Positions 1 to 8,601 of a DNA stretch of 64,000 bases are shown one piece after another. The notes below the pieces were generated by a model. The model worked only from the letters and a program-made list of their open reading frames with translations, ran no database searches and had not been told where the DNA came from. Source of the DNA: Salmonella bongori NCTC 12419. Its GTDB lineage: Bacteria > Pseudomonadota > Gammaproteobacteria > Enterobacterales > Enterobacteriaceae. The position numbers and the translations under genes were made by a program. The stretch is taken from NCBI RefSeq assembly GCF_000252995.1, contig NC_015761.1, forward strand, positions 1,860,001-1,924,000, in the 5' to 3' direction. Within the stretch, counting starts at the first letter, position 1, and each line of letters opens with the position of its first letter.

Positions 1-1148
1 ATCAAAGCGCCTATTGCCCCCGCTGCCAGGCCAAAATTCGCGATGGCCGCGACTGGTCGCTGACACGTCTAACCGCTATGGCGGTAACGATGCTGTTACT
101 GATGCCCTTTGCCTGGAGTGAACCGTTGCTGCATATCTACCTGCTGGGCGTACGTATTGACGCCAATGTTATGCAGGGTATCTGGCAAATGACGCAGCAA
201 GGCGACCCATTAACCGCCGCCATGGTGTTTTTTTGTGTGGTAGGCGCGCCGCTCATTCTGGTTTTCTCAATAGCCTATCTGTGGTTCGGCAGCATCCTCG
301 GTATGAATCTGCGTCCGGTACTTCTGATGCTGGAGAAACTGAAAGAGTGGGTGATGCTGGATATTTATCTTGTCGGTATTGGCGTGGCCTCTATCAAAGT
401 TCAGGATTATGCCTTTCTGCAGCCGGGCGTCGGGCTTTTGGCGTTCGTCTCGTTGGTGGTTCTCAGCATTCTGACTATGATTCATCTGAATGTGGAACAA
501 CTATGGGAACGATTTTATCCGCAGCGTCCTGCCCGGCGGGCGGACGAAAGATTGCGCGTCTGCCTTGGCTGCCACTTTAGCGGCTATCCGGATGCCAAAG
601 GACGCTGTCCGCGTTGTCATATTCCGCTGCGGCTACGCAGAAATCAGAGCGTGCAAAAGTGTTGGGCGGCGCTGCTGGCATCTATCATCTTTTTATTGCC
701 GGCAAACTTGTTGCCAATCTCGGTAATCTACATTAATGGTGGCCGCCAGGAAGATACCATCCTGTCGGGGATTATGTCGCTTGCCAGCAGCAATATCGCC
801 GTCGCCGCCGTGGTTTTTGTCGCCAGTATTCTGGTGCCGTTTACCAAAGTTATCGTGATGTTTACGTTGCTGCTGAGTATCCACTTCAAATGTGAGCAGG
901 GACTGCGGACACGAATTTTACTGCTACGTCTGGTGACATGGATAGGCCGCTGGTCGATGCTGGACCTGTTCGTTATCTCGTTAACCATGTCTCTGATTAA
1001 TCGCGATCAGATTCTGGCTTTTACTATGGGACCGGCTGCGTTTTATTTCGGCGCAGCGGTAATTTTGACTATTCTTGCAGTGGAATGGCTGGATAGCCGC
1101 TTACTTTGGGATGCACATGAGTCAGGAAACGCCCGCTTCGAAGACTGA
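1..1148 (+). CDS. yebS: LetA/YebS, PqiA-family inner membrane protein (5' end outside window)
   Basis: The reading frame is open from base 3 and starts upstream of the window. The first residues contain a CPRC zinc-ribbon half. A second zinc ribbon follows the fourth membrane segment (CLGC, then CPRC about 15 residues later). About eight hydrophobic segments lie in two groups of four, as in the PqiA family. In E. coli, LetA (YebS) is the inner membrane partner of the MCE tunnel protein LetB (YebT) in lipid transport across the envelope. The next gene is yebT, which overlaps the end of this one by 32 bases, so the pair is almost certainly one operon. Only the N-terminal part is missing; the C-terminus ends normally in TGA. 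Confidence 0.93.
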   Translation, partial: QSAYCPRCQAKIRDGRDWSLTRLTAMAVTMLLLMPFAWSEPLLHIYLLGVRIDANVMQGIWQMTQQGDPLTAAMVFFCVVGAPLILVFSIAYLWFGSILGMNLRPVLLMLEKLKEWVMLDIYLVGIGVASIKVQDYAFLQPGVGLLAFVSLVVLSILTMIHLNVEQLWERFYPQRPARRADERLRVCLGCHFSGYPDAKGRCPRCHIPLRLRRNQSVQKCWAALLASIIFLLPANLLPISVIYINGGRQEDTILSGIMSLASSNIAVAAVVFVASILVPFTKVIVMFTLLLSIHFKCEQGLRTRILLLRLVTWIGRWSMLDLFVISLTMSLINRDQILAFTMGPAAFYFGAAVILTILAVEWLDSRLLWDAHESGNARFED

Positions 1149-3750
1149 AGCGCAAATAAAAACTAAACGTCGTATTTCCCCTTTCTGGCTGCTGCCGCTT
1201 ATCGCGCTTATGATCGCCGGCTGGCTGGTGTGGGACAGCTACCAGGATCGCGGCAATAGCGTGACTATCGATTTTATGTCGGCAGACGGCATTGTGCCGG
1301 GCCGTACGCCCGTGCGTTACCAGGGCGTAGAGGTCGGCACAGTGGAAGATGTTAGCCTGAGCAAAGATTTACGCAAAATCGAAGTTCGCGTCAGCATGAA
1401 ATCAGATATGGAGGATGCGTTGCGCGAAGAGACGCAATTCTGGCTGGTGACGCCTAAAGCCTCGCTGGCGGGGGTTTCCGGTCTGGATGCGCTGGTCGGT
1501 GGGAATTATATTGGCATGATGCCGGGTAAGGGCAAACCCAGAGACCACTTCGTCGCACTGGATACACAGCCTAAATATCGACTTAGCAACGGCGATCTGA
1601 TGATTCATCTCCATGCGCCGGACCTCGGTTCGCTCAATAGTGGTTCACTGGTCTATTTCCGTAAAATTCCGGTCGGACGAGTGTACGATTACTCAATTAC
1701 CCCCAACAAACAGGGCGTCACAATTGATGTTCTGATTGAACGTCGGTTTACCGATCTGGTGAAAAAAGGCAGTCGTTTCTGGAATGTCTCCGGCGTTGAC
1801 GCCGATCTGAGTCTTAGCGGTGCTAAAGTCAAACTGGAAAGCCTGGCGGCACTGGTTAATGGCGCTATCGCGTTTGACTCGCCGGATAATTCCAAACCCG
1901 CCGCCCAGGATGACACGTTCGGTTTATATAAAGATTTAGCCCACAGTCAACGAGGGGTCATTGTCAAACTTGAACTGCCTGATGGAGACGGCCTGAAGGC
2001 GGAATCCACACCGCTGATGTATCAGGGGCTGGAGGTTGGAGAGCTTTCTAAATTGACGCTCAACCCTGGTGGTAAAGTCACGGGAGAGATGACGGTAGAT
2101 CCCAGCGTTGTTCCGCTGATGCGGGAAAATACGCGCATTGAGCTACGTAATCCTAAATTGTCGCTGAGCGATGCCAATATCAGTTCGCTATTGACCGGTA
2201 AAACCTTCGAACTGGTGCCGGGCGACGGCGCACCGCGTAGTGAATTTGTGGTCGTGCCCGGTGAAGAAGCCTTATTACATGAGGCAAACGCCTTAACCCT
2301 GACGCTGACGGCTCCGGAAAGTTATGGTATCGAACCGGGTCAGCCGTTAATTTTGCATGGCGTTAAAATCGGTCAGGTCATCGAGCGCCACTTGTCGAGT
2401 AAAGGCGTATCATTTACCGTCGCAATTGAACCGCAGCATCGGGATTTGGTGCAGGGCGATAGTAAATTTGTAGTCAACAGCCGGGTAGATGTGAAAGTCG
2501 GTCTTGACGGCGTAGAGTTCCTCGGCGCCAGCGCCAGTGAGTGGATTGACGGCGGGATTCGCATTTTGCCGGGAACGGGCGGGAAAATGAAAACAACCTA
2601 CCCTCTGTATGCCAACCTGGAAAAAGCGCTGGAAAATAGTCTCAGCGATTTACCGACCACCACACTGACACTCACCGCCGAAACCTTGCCGGATGTCCAG
2701 GCCGGTTCCGTCGTGCTGTATCGAAAATTTGAAGTGGGCGAAGTCATCACCGTCCGTCCACGCGCCAATACGTTTGATATCGACCTGCATATTAAGCCGG
2801 AATATCGTCACCTGTTAACCAGCAATAGCGTGTTCTGGGCGGAAGGCGGCGCGAAGGTGCAGCTTAACGGCAGTGGGCTAACGGTACAGGCCTCTCCTCT
2901 CTCCCGCGCGCTAAAAGGCGCAATTAGTTTTGATAATCTAAGCGGCGCCAGCGCCAGCCGACGTAAAGGTGATAAACGCATTCTTTATGCTTCAGAAACT
3001 GCCGCCCGCGCAGTAGGGGGACAAATTACCCTGCACGCTTTTGACGCGGGTAAACTGGCGGAAGGAATGCCGATTCGTTACCTCGGTATTGATATCGGCC
3101 AGATCCAGACGCTGGAATTGATTACCGCGCGTAACGAAGTGCAGGCGAAAGCCGTACTTTATCCGGAGTACGTGCAGACCTTTGCCCGCGCCGGAACGCG
3201 TTTTTCCGTTATTACGCCACAAATTTCTGCGGCGGGCGTTGAGCATCTGGACACCATACTCCAGCCTTACATTAATGTAGAGCCTGGACGCGGCGCGGCG
3301 CGGCGCGACTTCGAACTGCAGGAAGCCACCATCACCGACTCTCGCTACCTGGATGGATTAAGCATTGTCGTGGAAGCGCCCGAAGCAGGTTCACTTAATA
3401 TCGGCACTCCGGTTCTGTTCCGCGGTATTGAAGTGGGAACCGTCACCGGTATGTCCCTGGGGTCGCTTTCCGATCGCGTGATGATCACGTTACGCATTAG
3501 TAAGCGTTACCAACATCTGGTGCGCAATAATTCTGTGTTCTGGCTCGCCTCCGGCTATAGCCTCGACTTTGGCCTGACGGGCGGCGTAGTGAAAACCGGG
3601 ACGTTTAATCAGTTCATTCGTGGCGGTATCGCCTTCGCGACTCCACCGGGTACGCCTCTGGCACCGAAAGCGCAGGCAGGTAAGCACTTCCTGCTCCAGG
3701 AAAGCGAACCGAAGGAGTGGCGTGAATGGGGTACAGCCCTGCCACGTTAA
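1117..3750 (+). CDS. yebT: LetB/YebT, seven-domain MCE lipid transport tunnel protein
   Basis: 877 residues, the full length known for E. coli YebT, when started at the ATG at 1117. Longer in-frame starts upstream lie inside yebS. One N-terminal membrane anchor (residues about 20-40) precedes repeated MCE domains, visible as recurring 'G.PV.Y.G..VG.V' segments roughly every 115-120 residues. MCE proteins of this type form stacked hexameric rings that span the periplasm and conduct phospholipid between inner and outer membranes. The overlap with yebS supports joint translation. A strong hairpin follows the stop codon, so the operon probably ends here. Confidence 0.95.
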   Translation: MSQETPASKTEAQIKTKRRISPFWLLPLIALMIAGWLVWDSYQDRGNSVTIDFMSADGIVPGRTPVRYQGVEVGTVEDVSLSKDLRKIEVRVSMKSDMEDALREETQFWLVTPKASLAGVSGLDALVGGNYIGMMPGKGKPRDHFVALDTQPKYRLSNGDLMIHLHAPDLGSLNSGSLVYFRKIPVGRVYDYSITPNKQGVTIDVLIERRFTDLVKKGSRFWNVSGVDADLSLSGAKVKLESLAALVNGAIAFDSPDNSKPAAQDDTFGLYKDLAHSQRGVIVKLELPDGDGLKAESTPLMYQGLEVGELSKLTLNPGGKVTGEMTVDPSVVPLMRENTRIELRNPKLSLSDANISSLLTGKTFELVPGDGAPRSEFVVVPGEEALLHEANALTLTLTAPESYGIEPGQPLILHGVKIGQVIERHLSSKGVSFTVAIEPQHRDLVQGDSKFVVNSRVDVKVGLDGVEFLGASASEWIDGGIRILPGTGGKMKTTYPLYANLEKALENSLSDLPTTTLTLTAETLPDVQAGSVVLYRKFEVGEVITVRPRANTFDIDLHIKPEYRHLLTSNSVFWAEGGAKVQLNGSGLTVQASPLSRALKGAISFDNLSGASASRRKGDKRILYASETAARAVGGQITLHAFDAGKLAEGMPIRYLGIDIGQIQTLELITARNEVQAKAVLYPEYVQTFARAGTRFSVITPQISAAGVEHLDTILQPYINVEPGRGAARRDFELQEATITDSRYLDGLSIVVEAPEAGSLNIGTPVLFRGIEVGTVTGMSLGSLSDRVMITLRISKRYQHLVRNNSVFWLASGYSLDFGLTGGVVKTGTFNQFIRGGIAFATPPGTPLAPKAQAGKHFLLQESEPKEWREWGTALPR

Positions 3751-3757
3751 CCATCGT

Positions 3758-3787
3758 GCTCCGGCGTACTCGCGCCGGAGCGTTTTA
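3758..3787 (+). terminator. Rho-independent terminator after yebT
   Basis: Nine-base inverted repeat GCTCCGGCG / CGCCGGAGC (3758-3766 and 3773-3781) with a six-base loop, followed by GTTTTA. It lies 8 bases after the yebT stop, just before a TATGCTACACT stretch that could be a -10 region for rsmF. Confidence 0.8.
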
Positions 3788-3827
3788 TGCTACACTGCGC
3801 GCCTGTTTTTTTGCCGGCGATACACCT

Positions 3828-5267
3828 GTGGCTCAACACGCTGTCTATTTTCCTGACGCTTTTCTGGCGCAAATGCGCGAAGCAATGCCTTCCACACTCT
3901 CTTTTGATGATTTTATTGCGGCCTGCCAACGCCCATTGCGCCGCAGTATACGCATCAATACGCTCAAAATCTCCGTGACCGATTTCCTTACCTTAACCGC
4001 GCCCTACGGCTGGTCGCTCACTCCAATTCCGTGGTGTAAGGAAGGATTCTGGATTGAGCGCGATGACGAAGCAACGTTACCGCTTGGTAGTACCGCTGAA
4101 CATTTAAGCGGCCTGTTTTACATCCAGGAGGCCAGCTCAATGCTGCCGGTCGCGGCTCTGTTCGCTGATGACACCCATCCGCTGCGGGTTATGGATATGG
4201 CGGCGGCGCCAGGATCTAAAACGACACAAATTGCAGCTCGCATGGGCAACCACGGCGCTATACTGGCCAACGAGTTTTCAGCCAGCCGCGTCAAAGTGTT
4301 GCATGCTAATCTCAGCCGCTGTGGGATAGCCAATACCGCGCTGACGCATTTCGATGGCCGCGTATTTGGCGCCGCATTGCCGGAGATGTTTGATGCTATC
4401 CTGCTGGACGCGCCCTGCTCCGGCGAAGGCGTGGTGCGTAAAGATCCTGATGCGCTAAAAAACTGGTCGCCAGAAAGTAATCTGGATATCGCCGCCACGC
4501 AGCGGGAATTACTCGACAGCGCCTTTCATGCTTTACGGCCTGGCGGCACGCTGGTCTACTCCACCTGCACGTTAAACCGTGAAGAAAACGAAGCGGTCTG
4601 CCTCTGGCTTAAAGAGACCTATGCTGATGCCGTTGAATTTTTGCCGCTAAACGATCTGTTTCCTGACGCCAGTCGCGCTCTGACGCCGGAAGGTTTCCTG
4701 CATGTCTTCCCACAAATTTACGACTGCGAAGGATTCTTTGTCGCGCGTCTGCGTAAAACATTGTCCCTTCCGGCAAGGCCCGCGCCAGCTTATAACGTGG
4801 GGAAATTTCCCTTTACGCCCCTAAAAGGCCGCGAAGCATTACACATTACCCAGGCCGCCAGCGCCATTGGCCTGAAATGGGATGAAAACCTCCATCTCTG
4901 GCAGCGTGAAAAAGAGATCTGGCTCTTCCCGGCAGAGATTGAACCCTTGATCGGAAAAGTCCGTTTTTCCCGGCTCGGTATTAAGCTGGCGGAAAGCCAC
5001 AATAAAGGCTATCGCTGGCAACATGAGGCTACGATAGCGCTTGCCTGTGTGCATCATCCTCATGCGTTTGAACTCTCCCCCCAGGAAGCGGAAGAGTGGT
5101 ACCGCGGGCGGGATATTTATCCGCTGACGGCTCCTGCCGCTGACGATGTGCTGGTGACCTTCCAGCATCAGCCGATCGGCCTGGCAAAACGTATCGGCTC
5201 AAGAATAAAAAACAGCTACCCACGCGAACTGGTACGCGACGGCAAACTTTTTACCGGTAACGTCTGA
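3828..5267 (+). CDS. rsmF: 16S rRNA m5C1407 methyltransferase RsmF
   Basis: A NOL1/NOP2/Sun-type RNA cytosine-5 methyltransferase. E. coli RsmF (YebU) methylates C1407 of 16S rRNA in the 30S subunit using S-adenosylmethionine. Visible motifs are the SAM-binding AAAPGSKTTQ near residue 125, DAPCSGEG near 195, and YSTCTLNREENE near 245 with the family's second catalytic cysteine. The C-terminal third carries the PUA-like RNA-binding region ending in LFTGN. I chose the GTG at 3828 because it gives the family length of 479 residues and an N-terminus like E. coli's (xAQHxVYFPDAF). The frame is open 34 codons further upstream through the yebT terminator, which cannot all be coding. The ribosome-binding site is weak. 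Confidence 0.95.
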   Translation: MAQHAVYFPDAFLAQMREAMPSTLSFDDFIAACQRPLRRSIRINTLKISVTDFLTLTAPYGWSLTPIPWCKEGFWIERDDEATLPLGSTAEHLSGLFYIQEASSMLPVAALFADDTHPLRVMDMAAAPGSKTTQIAARMGNHGAILANEFSASRVKVLHANLSRCGIANTALTHFDGRVFGAALPEMFDAILLDAPCSGEGVVRKDPDALKNWSPESNLDIAATQRELLDSAFHALRPGGTLVYSTCTLNREENEAVCLWLKETYADAVEFLPLNDLFPDASRALTPEGFLHVFPQIYDCEGFFVARLRKTLSLPARPAPAYNVGKFPFTPLKGREALHITQAASAIGLKWDENLHLWQREKEIWLFPAEIEPLIGKVRFSRLGIKLAESHNKGYRWQHEATIALACVHHPHAFELSPQEAEEWYRGRDIYPLTAPAADDVLVTFQHQPIGLAKRIGSRIKNSYPRELVRDGKLFTGNV

Positions 5268-5384
5268 CAGGCGCACAAAAAAACCGCACTTTTTGACTGG
5301 CGCTTTTATATACGTTGACTACGCTGAAAATTGGACGGCTAAACTGGTCGTACCACAATCTGCGTATTAACGGAGAGCACGATG

Positions 5385-5621
5385 ATGAAAACCAGTGTGC
5401 GCATTGGCGCTTTTGAAATTGATGATGCCGAATTGCACGGCGAATCGCCGGGAGAGCGGACCTTAACTATCCCTTGTAAATCCGATCCGGATTTATGTAT
5501 GCAACTGGACGCCTGGGACGCAGAAACCAGCGTTCCCGCCATTCTCAACGGGGAACATTCCGTTTTGTTCCGCAACCATTACGATCCTCAGTCTGATGCC
5601 TGGGTCATGCGTCTTGCCTGA
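5385..5621 (+). CDS. yebV: small conserved protein YebV
   Basis: 78 residues, very close to E. coli YebV along its whole length (starts MKTSVRIGAFEIDD, ends WVMRLA). Acidic, with no signal peptide or membrane segment; the function is unknown. Two adjacent ATG codons (5382 and 5385) follow the sequence GGAGAGCACG. I use the second, which matches the E. coli length; the first would add one Met. It is probably monocistronic: a hairpin terminator follows 10 bases after the stop. Confidence 0.9.
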   Translation: MKTSVRIGAFEIDDAELHGESPGERTLTIPCKSDPDLCMQLDAWDAETSVPAILNGEHSVLFRNHYDPQSDAWVMRLA

Positions 5622-5630
5622 CTCAAAAAG

Positions 5631-5657
5631 AACCCGTCGTCAGGCGGGTTATTTATT
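5631..5657 (+). terminator. terminator after yebV
   Basis: AACCCG (5631-5636) pairs with CGGGTT (5645-5650) across an eight-base loop, followed by ATTTATTCTT. Confidence 0.65.
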
Positions 5658-5730
5658 CTTCCTTTTCTCATTTCCCCCTGCGCTAACCTCTCCTACACTA
5701 TTGTGTAAAGTAGTTAATATTGAGGATGGA

Positions 5731-5922
5731 ATGTTCGCGCTGGTACTTTTTGTTTGTTACCTGGATGGAGGATGCGAGGATATCGTAGTAGACATTTACG
5801 ATACCGAGCAGCAATGTCTTTATTCGATGGACGATCAGCGAATTCGCCACGGAGGCTGTTTCCCGGTAGAGGATTTTATCGACGGCTTCTGGCGACCTGC
5901 GCAACAATATAGCGATTTTTAA
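5731..5922 (+). CDS. yebW: small conserved protein YebW
   Basis: 63 residues, the E. coli YebW length, starting MFALVLFVCYLDGG and ending in RPAQQYSDF. The ATG at 5731 follows GAGGATGGA. A frame open further upstream is not needed and does not match the family. Four Cys residues (9, 15, 28, 42) are spread over the protein. There is no clear signal peptide, although the N-terminus is hydrophobic. Function unknown. It lies tail to tail with pphA, only 16 bases apart. Confidence 0.88.
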   Translation: MFALVLFVCYLDGGCEDIVVDIYDTEQQCLYSMDDQRIRHGGCFPVEDFIDGFWRPAQQYSDF

Positions 5923-5938
5923 TCTCCGCCAGGCGTCG

Positions 5939-6589
5939 CTATTGCACCTGCACTAATGTCAATTGGCCACCAAATACCGCCCCTGTATCAATATAGTGTA
6001 CGTTGGCGACATCCATGCGCCGGGGCAGCGGCGTATGGCCAAACCAAAAATGATCGGCGCCGGTAATTCCGCCGCTTTTATTCATTAGCCGCTCCCGGTT
6101 CCAGAGGACCTGGTGTAAATCAACCTTTTTCTGCCATTGATAAGTTTGCGCCGGATAATCGGCATGGGCGATAACATGCGTATTCTCACGGCAGCATATT
6201 TCCATTATCCAGGGAAGCTGCTGGCAAAGAGCGAAGAGGCTTTCAGCCTGTACACGTTGTTCAGCGCTCAGTCGGGTAACCCAGTCTCCGCCATTCATTA
6301 ACCACAGTGCCGACTGTGATGAAGCCCGGGCATCGAGCGCCATTTGCTCGTGATTTCCCCGAACCGCCGTTATCCAGGACTCCCGCAACAGAGCCAGGCA
6401 ACGTAAGCTGTCTGGGCCCCGATCAATGATATCGCCAACGGATACTAACAAGTCCTGTTGCGGATCAAACCGACACGCACGTAACCTGCCCATTAGCATT
6501 GAAAAACAACCGTGGATATCGCCGACTACCCAGATATGTCGCCAATCCTTCCCCTCTATTCGGTGATAGATCTCTTCAGGCTGCATCAT
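5939..6589 (-). CDS. pphA: serine/threonine protein phosphatase 1 (PphA/PrpA)
   Basis: 216-residue calcineurin-like metallophosphatase. The phosphoesterase motifs are in order: GDIHGC near residue 23, GDIIDRGP near 50, and RGNHEQMA near 75. Downstream metal-binding histidines lie in HAHADYP-like and FGHTPL segments. In E. coli, PphA (PrpA) dephosphorylates phospho-Ser/Thr/Tyr and was linked to signalling of misfolded envelope proteins. The match to E. coli PphA is clear but only moderate at the N-terminus (MMQPEEIYHRIEGKDW here). Likely its own transcription unit. Confidence 0.9.
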   Translation of the reverse strand: MMQPEEIYHRIEGKDWRHIWVVGDIHGCFSMLMGRLRACRFDPQQDLLVSVGDIIDRGPDSLRCLALLRESWITAVRGNHEQMALDARASSQSALWLMNGGDWVTRLSAEQRVQAESLFALCQQLPWIMEICCRENTHVIAHADYPAQTYQWQKKVDLHQVLWNRERLMNKSGGITGADHFWFGHTPLPRRMDVANVHYIDTGAVFGGQLTLVQVQ

Positions 6590-6714
6590 CTGTTTTCCTG
6601 GCGTTTGTTTTTTTATGCTGGCGTCAAATCTGGATGGATATAAAAGGATAGCGCGAACAGACCGCTTTTGCTTTGTAGTAGATAACGTATTTAGTGAAAG
6701 TTAACACTGGAATA

Positions 6715-6757
6715 AAAGATAACTGACTGCGCCAGGGAGCGTTATCCCCTGGCGCAG
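6715..6757 (-). terminator. strong hairpin, probable terminator of the small secreted-protein gene
   Basis: Perfect 11-base inverted repeat CTGCGCCAGGG / CCCTGGCGCAG at 6727-6737 and 6747-6757 with a nine-base loop. On the minus strand it is followed by a moderately T-rich stretch (TCAGTTATCTTTTAT). It sits 46 bases past the stop of the minus-strand gene at 6803-6967. The T-tract is imperfect. Confidence 0.5.
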
Positions 6758-6802
6758 CGAGCTACTCAAAATTTCCTGTTCATGCTTGATACTCACTCCA
6801 CG

Positions 6803-6967
6803 TTAAAAGCATATCGTAAACATAAACCACATCACCTCGGCGCACGCTACAGCACACTCTTTAGCAGGGTGATCCTCAAGACAAACCAGCGCGCGTGCAG
6901 GTGTCGTTACCGTGGTTAACCACACGCCTAAAAGCAGGAGTAGCACAATTTTTTTACAAGGTGGCAT
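6803..6967 (-). CDS. 54-residue Cys-rich secreted or membrane protein, unknown function
   Basis: Short gene on the minus strand with ATG at 6967 preceded by a good ribosome-binding site (GGAGGGGAT). The product starts MPPCKKIVLLLLLGVWLT and has a plausible signal peptide with cleavage after TPARA (about residue 26). The mature part is short: LVCLEDHPAKECAVACAEV, then a hydrophobic tail ending FMFTICF. It has five Cys in all, four after the predicted cleavage site (residues 29, 38, 42, 53). I do not recognise a family. I recall a predicted exported protein at this place between pphA and sopE2 in S. enterica, but no function. A small exported or membrane-associated peptide is all that can be said. 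Confidence 0.65.
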   Translation of the reverse strand: MPPCKKIVLLLLLGVWLTTVTTPARALVCLEDHPAKECAVACAEVMWFMFTICF

Positions 6968-7253
6968 ATCCCCTCCGGTCAGTTAATTGTTAGTTAATCC
7001 TTACCGATACATCATCCGTGCGCGGGTATCATAAACGTAACAACGCTGGCCGATATTAAAAAAACGGTACGGTTAATGGAATATTGACATTACAAAAAGT
7101 TATTTTTAGAAAAGGATACAACTTGTTGATTTACATAAAAATAAAGACAGCGCATTGTCTTAAACGCATTACTACAACAATAAACAGACATGATAAGTAA
7201 ATAAGTTATTAATTCCCATAGTAAACCATTGCGCTGTACCCGTGACGCTATCG

Positions 7254-7976
7254 TCAGCGGGTGTTTTGAATATATTTACTGGCAATGTTTTCCAGGGTTA
7301 AGTGAAATTGTTGTGGCGTTGGCAGATTCTGCTCTTTGAATAGCGGAGTCACTTCTTCCATAATAAGCTTTTCAGCATATGCTTTAAAAGATGTCTGCTG
7401 ATTATGATTTATAAAAGTATATGGATACTTAATGCTCGCAGAAGAGACGAGCGGAGTGATAAACGGATTCGCTCCCGCTCCCCCGGGGGTAAACACGCCA
7501 TTTTTGATCTCCCCGGGTAGTCCGGCATTCTGTGCCGCTTCACCAATTTCTTTCAGAAAAGGCGTGATACTGAGCCCTTGATTAATAAGTAAGCGACAAT
7601 ATTTATCTTTATTGTTACTGTACTGCGCTGACAATATGGCCTCGCATGTCTGACGAGCATAAGAGGGATCTTTGCTCGCATGACTTTTAATATCCAGCTC
7701 ATTGAGTTTTTGCTGCATATGCTCTTTAACAATTTTACGGGTTAATACCGCCCGCCCCTCTGAAGCATCTCTACGATGAAAAGGTGCCTCAGTCGCCTCA
7801 GTTTGCCTGAACGCGCTGAATATATCTGGCAGCCCGACAGACAGTCTGGCAACACTGTTTCTCACGGCAGTAATGTTTTTTACGAAAGCGCTCTTTTCCG
7901 TTATTCTTTCTTTTACTGGTGCAACTTCACTTGGTTGTATTCTAAAAAGTTGAGGGGGCAAATTTATCTTAGGCAC
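7254..7976 (-). CDS. sopE2: SopE2-family type III effector, guanine nucleotide exchange factor for host Rho GTPases
   Basis: 240 residues from the GTG at 7976, exactly the SopE/SopE2 length. The start is set by AAGGAG seven bases upstream and by alignment of PKINLPPQLFRIQ with the SopE N-terminus (TKITLSPQNFRIQ). An in-frame ATG 13 codons upstream lacks support. The first ~78 residues are the secretion and chaperone-binding part. The catalytic GEF domain follows, with the essential GAGA loop (residues about 166-169, within TPGGAGANPF). SopE proteins are injected by the SPI-1 type III system and activate Cdc42/Rac1, driving membrane ruffling and invasion. The catalytic half is well conserved; residues 35-70 differ strongly from the SopE2 I know. 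Base composition is AT-richer than the flanking core genes. Confidence 0.93.
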   Translation of the reverse strand: MPKINLPPQLFRIQPSEVAPVKERITEKSAFVKNITAVRNSVARLSVGLPDIFSAFRQTEATEAPFHRRDASEGRAVLTRKIVKEHMQQKLNELDIKSHASKDPSYARQTCEAILSAQYSNNKDKYCRLLINQGLSITPFLKEIGEAAQNAGLPGEIKNGVFTPGGAGANPFITPLVSSASIKYPYTFINHNQQTSFKAYAEKLIMEEVTPLFKEQNLPTPQQFHLTLENIASKYIQNTR

Positions 7977-7993
7977 GGTAGCTCTCCTTCTGG

Positions 7994-8015
7994 ATGTGTA
8001 TGAATAAATACACAT
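7994..8015. promoter_or_regulatory. perfect 8-base palindrome in the sopE2 leader
   Basis: ATGTGTAT (7994-8001) and ATACACAT (8008-8015) form a perfect inverted repeat with a six-base centre (GAATAA). It begins 18 bases upstream of the sopE2 GTG. It could be an operator or a leader hairpin; it does not match a site I know. Confidence 0.35.
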
Positions 8016-8601
8016 GTTTATAATGCGTTACTTTCAAAAAATAGCCATACGCCCACCTTGCTTTGCGCACTGAACCATCTGGATTTATTTAGCTGTTAAT
8101 AGTTAAAATGAAATTAATTAGCACATTTTTTCAGCAATGCATGATGCCTCTTTATCTGCTTTCATGTTACAAAACAAGCATAAATGGGCAAAACGTAACT
8201 TTAATGTATCTTCTGTATCATATAAAACATTCATCAATATTATTAGCAGTGTTGTTACAACTGTGTTCTTGTATGGGACGTGCATCCGGCGTTACCTTCT
8301 CAGTACTTAACACGCTGCCATGCTATTCCTCTTGGCTACGGTATAATCATTGCCTATCTATTTAATTACTTGATTCTAATACATTAATAACCAAGAGTTT
8401 TCTTTGCGATTTGGGAGATTACAAACTGAATCCGCTACACCAGGGAAATGGTTTTCAAAGCGGCTCCGGGCAAAGAAGCAAAATATGTGCTTGCTATTTA
8501 TATTCTGTCTAATTAACCCACTCCCGGAAGTGTGGCATAATTGTTGAATCAGTCACAATCCGGGAAGTACCGGCATGTCACCGTAAAGCCATCGGAGATG
8601 T
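8016..8601. other. AT-rich gap between sopE2 and the next gene; no supported gene
   Basis: 586 bases that must hold the sopE2 promoter (minus strand; a CATTATAAAC stretch near 8020-8030 could be its -10) and the promoter of the gene at 8602. An open plus-strand frame of 85 codons at 8108-8365 has no ribosome-binding site and reads like non-coding sequence (very rich in Leu, Ser, Cys). Two CCGGGA-containing segments near 8524 and 8560 look like half-repeats. Nothing else is identified. Confidence 0.6.

Noticed and set aside
8108..8365. 85-codon open frame upstream of sopE2
   Set aside because: No ribosome-binding site, odd composition and no recognisable motif; treated as non-coding.
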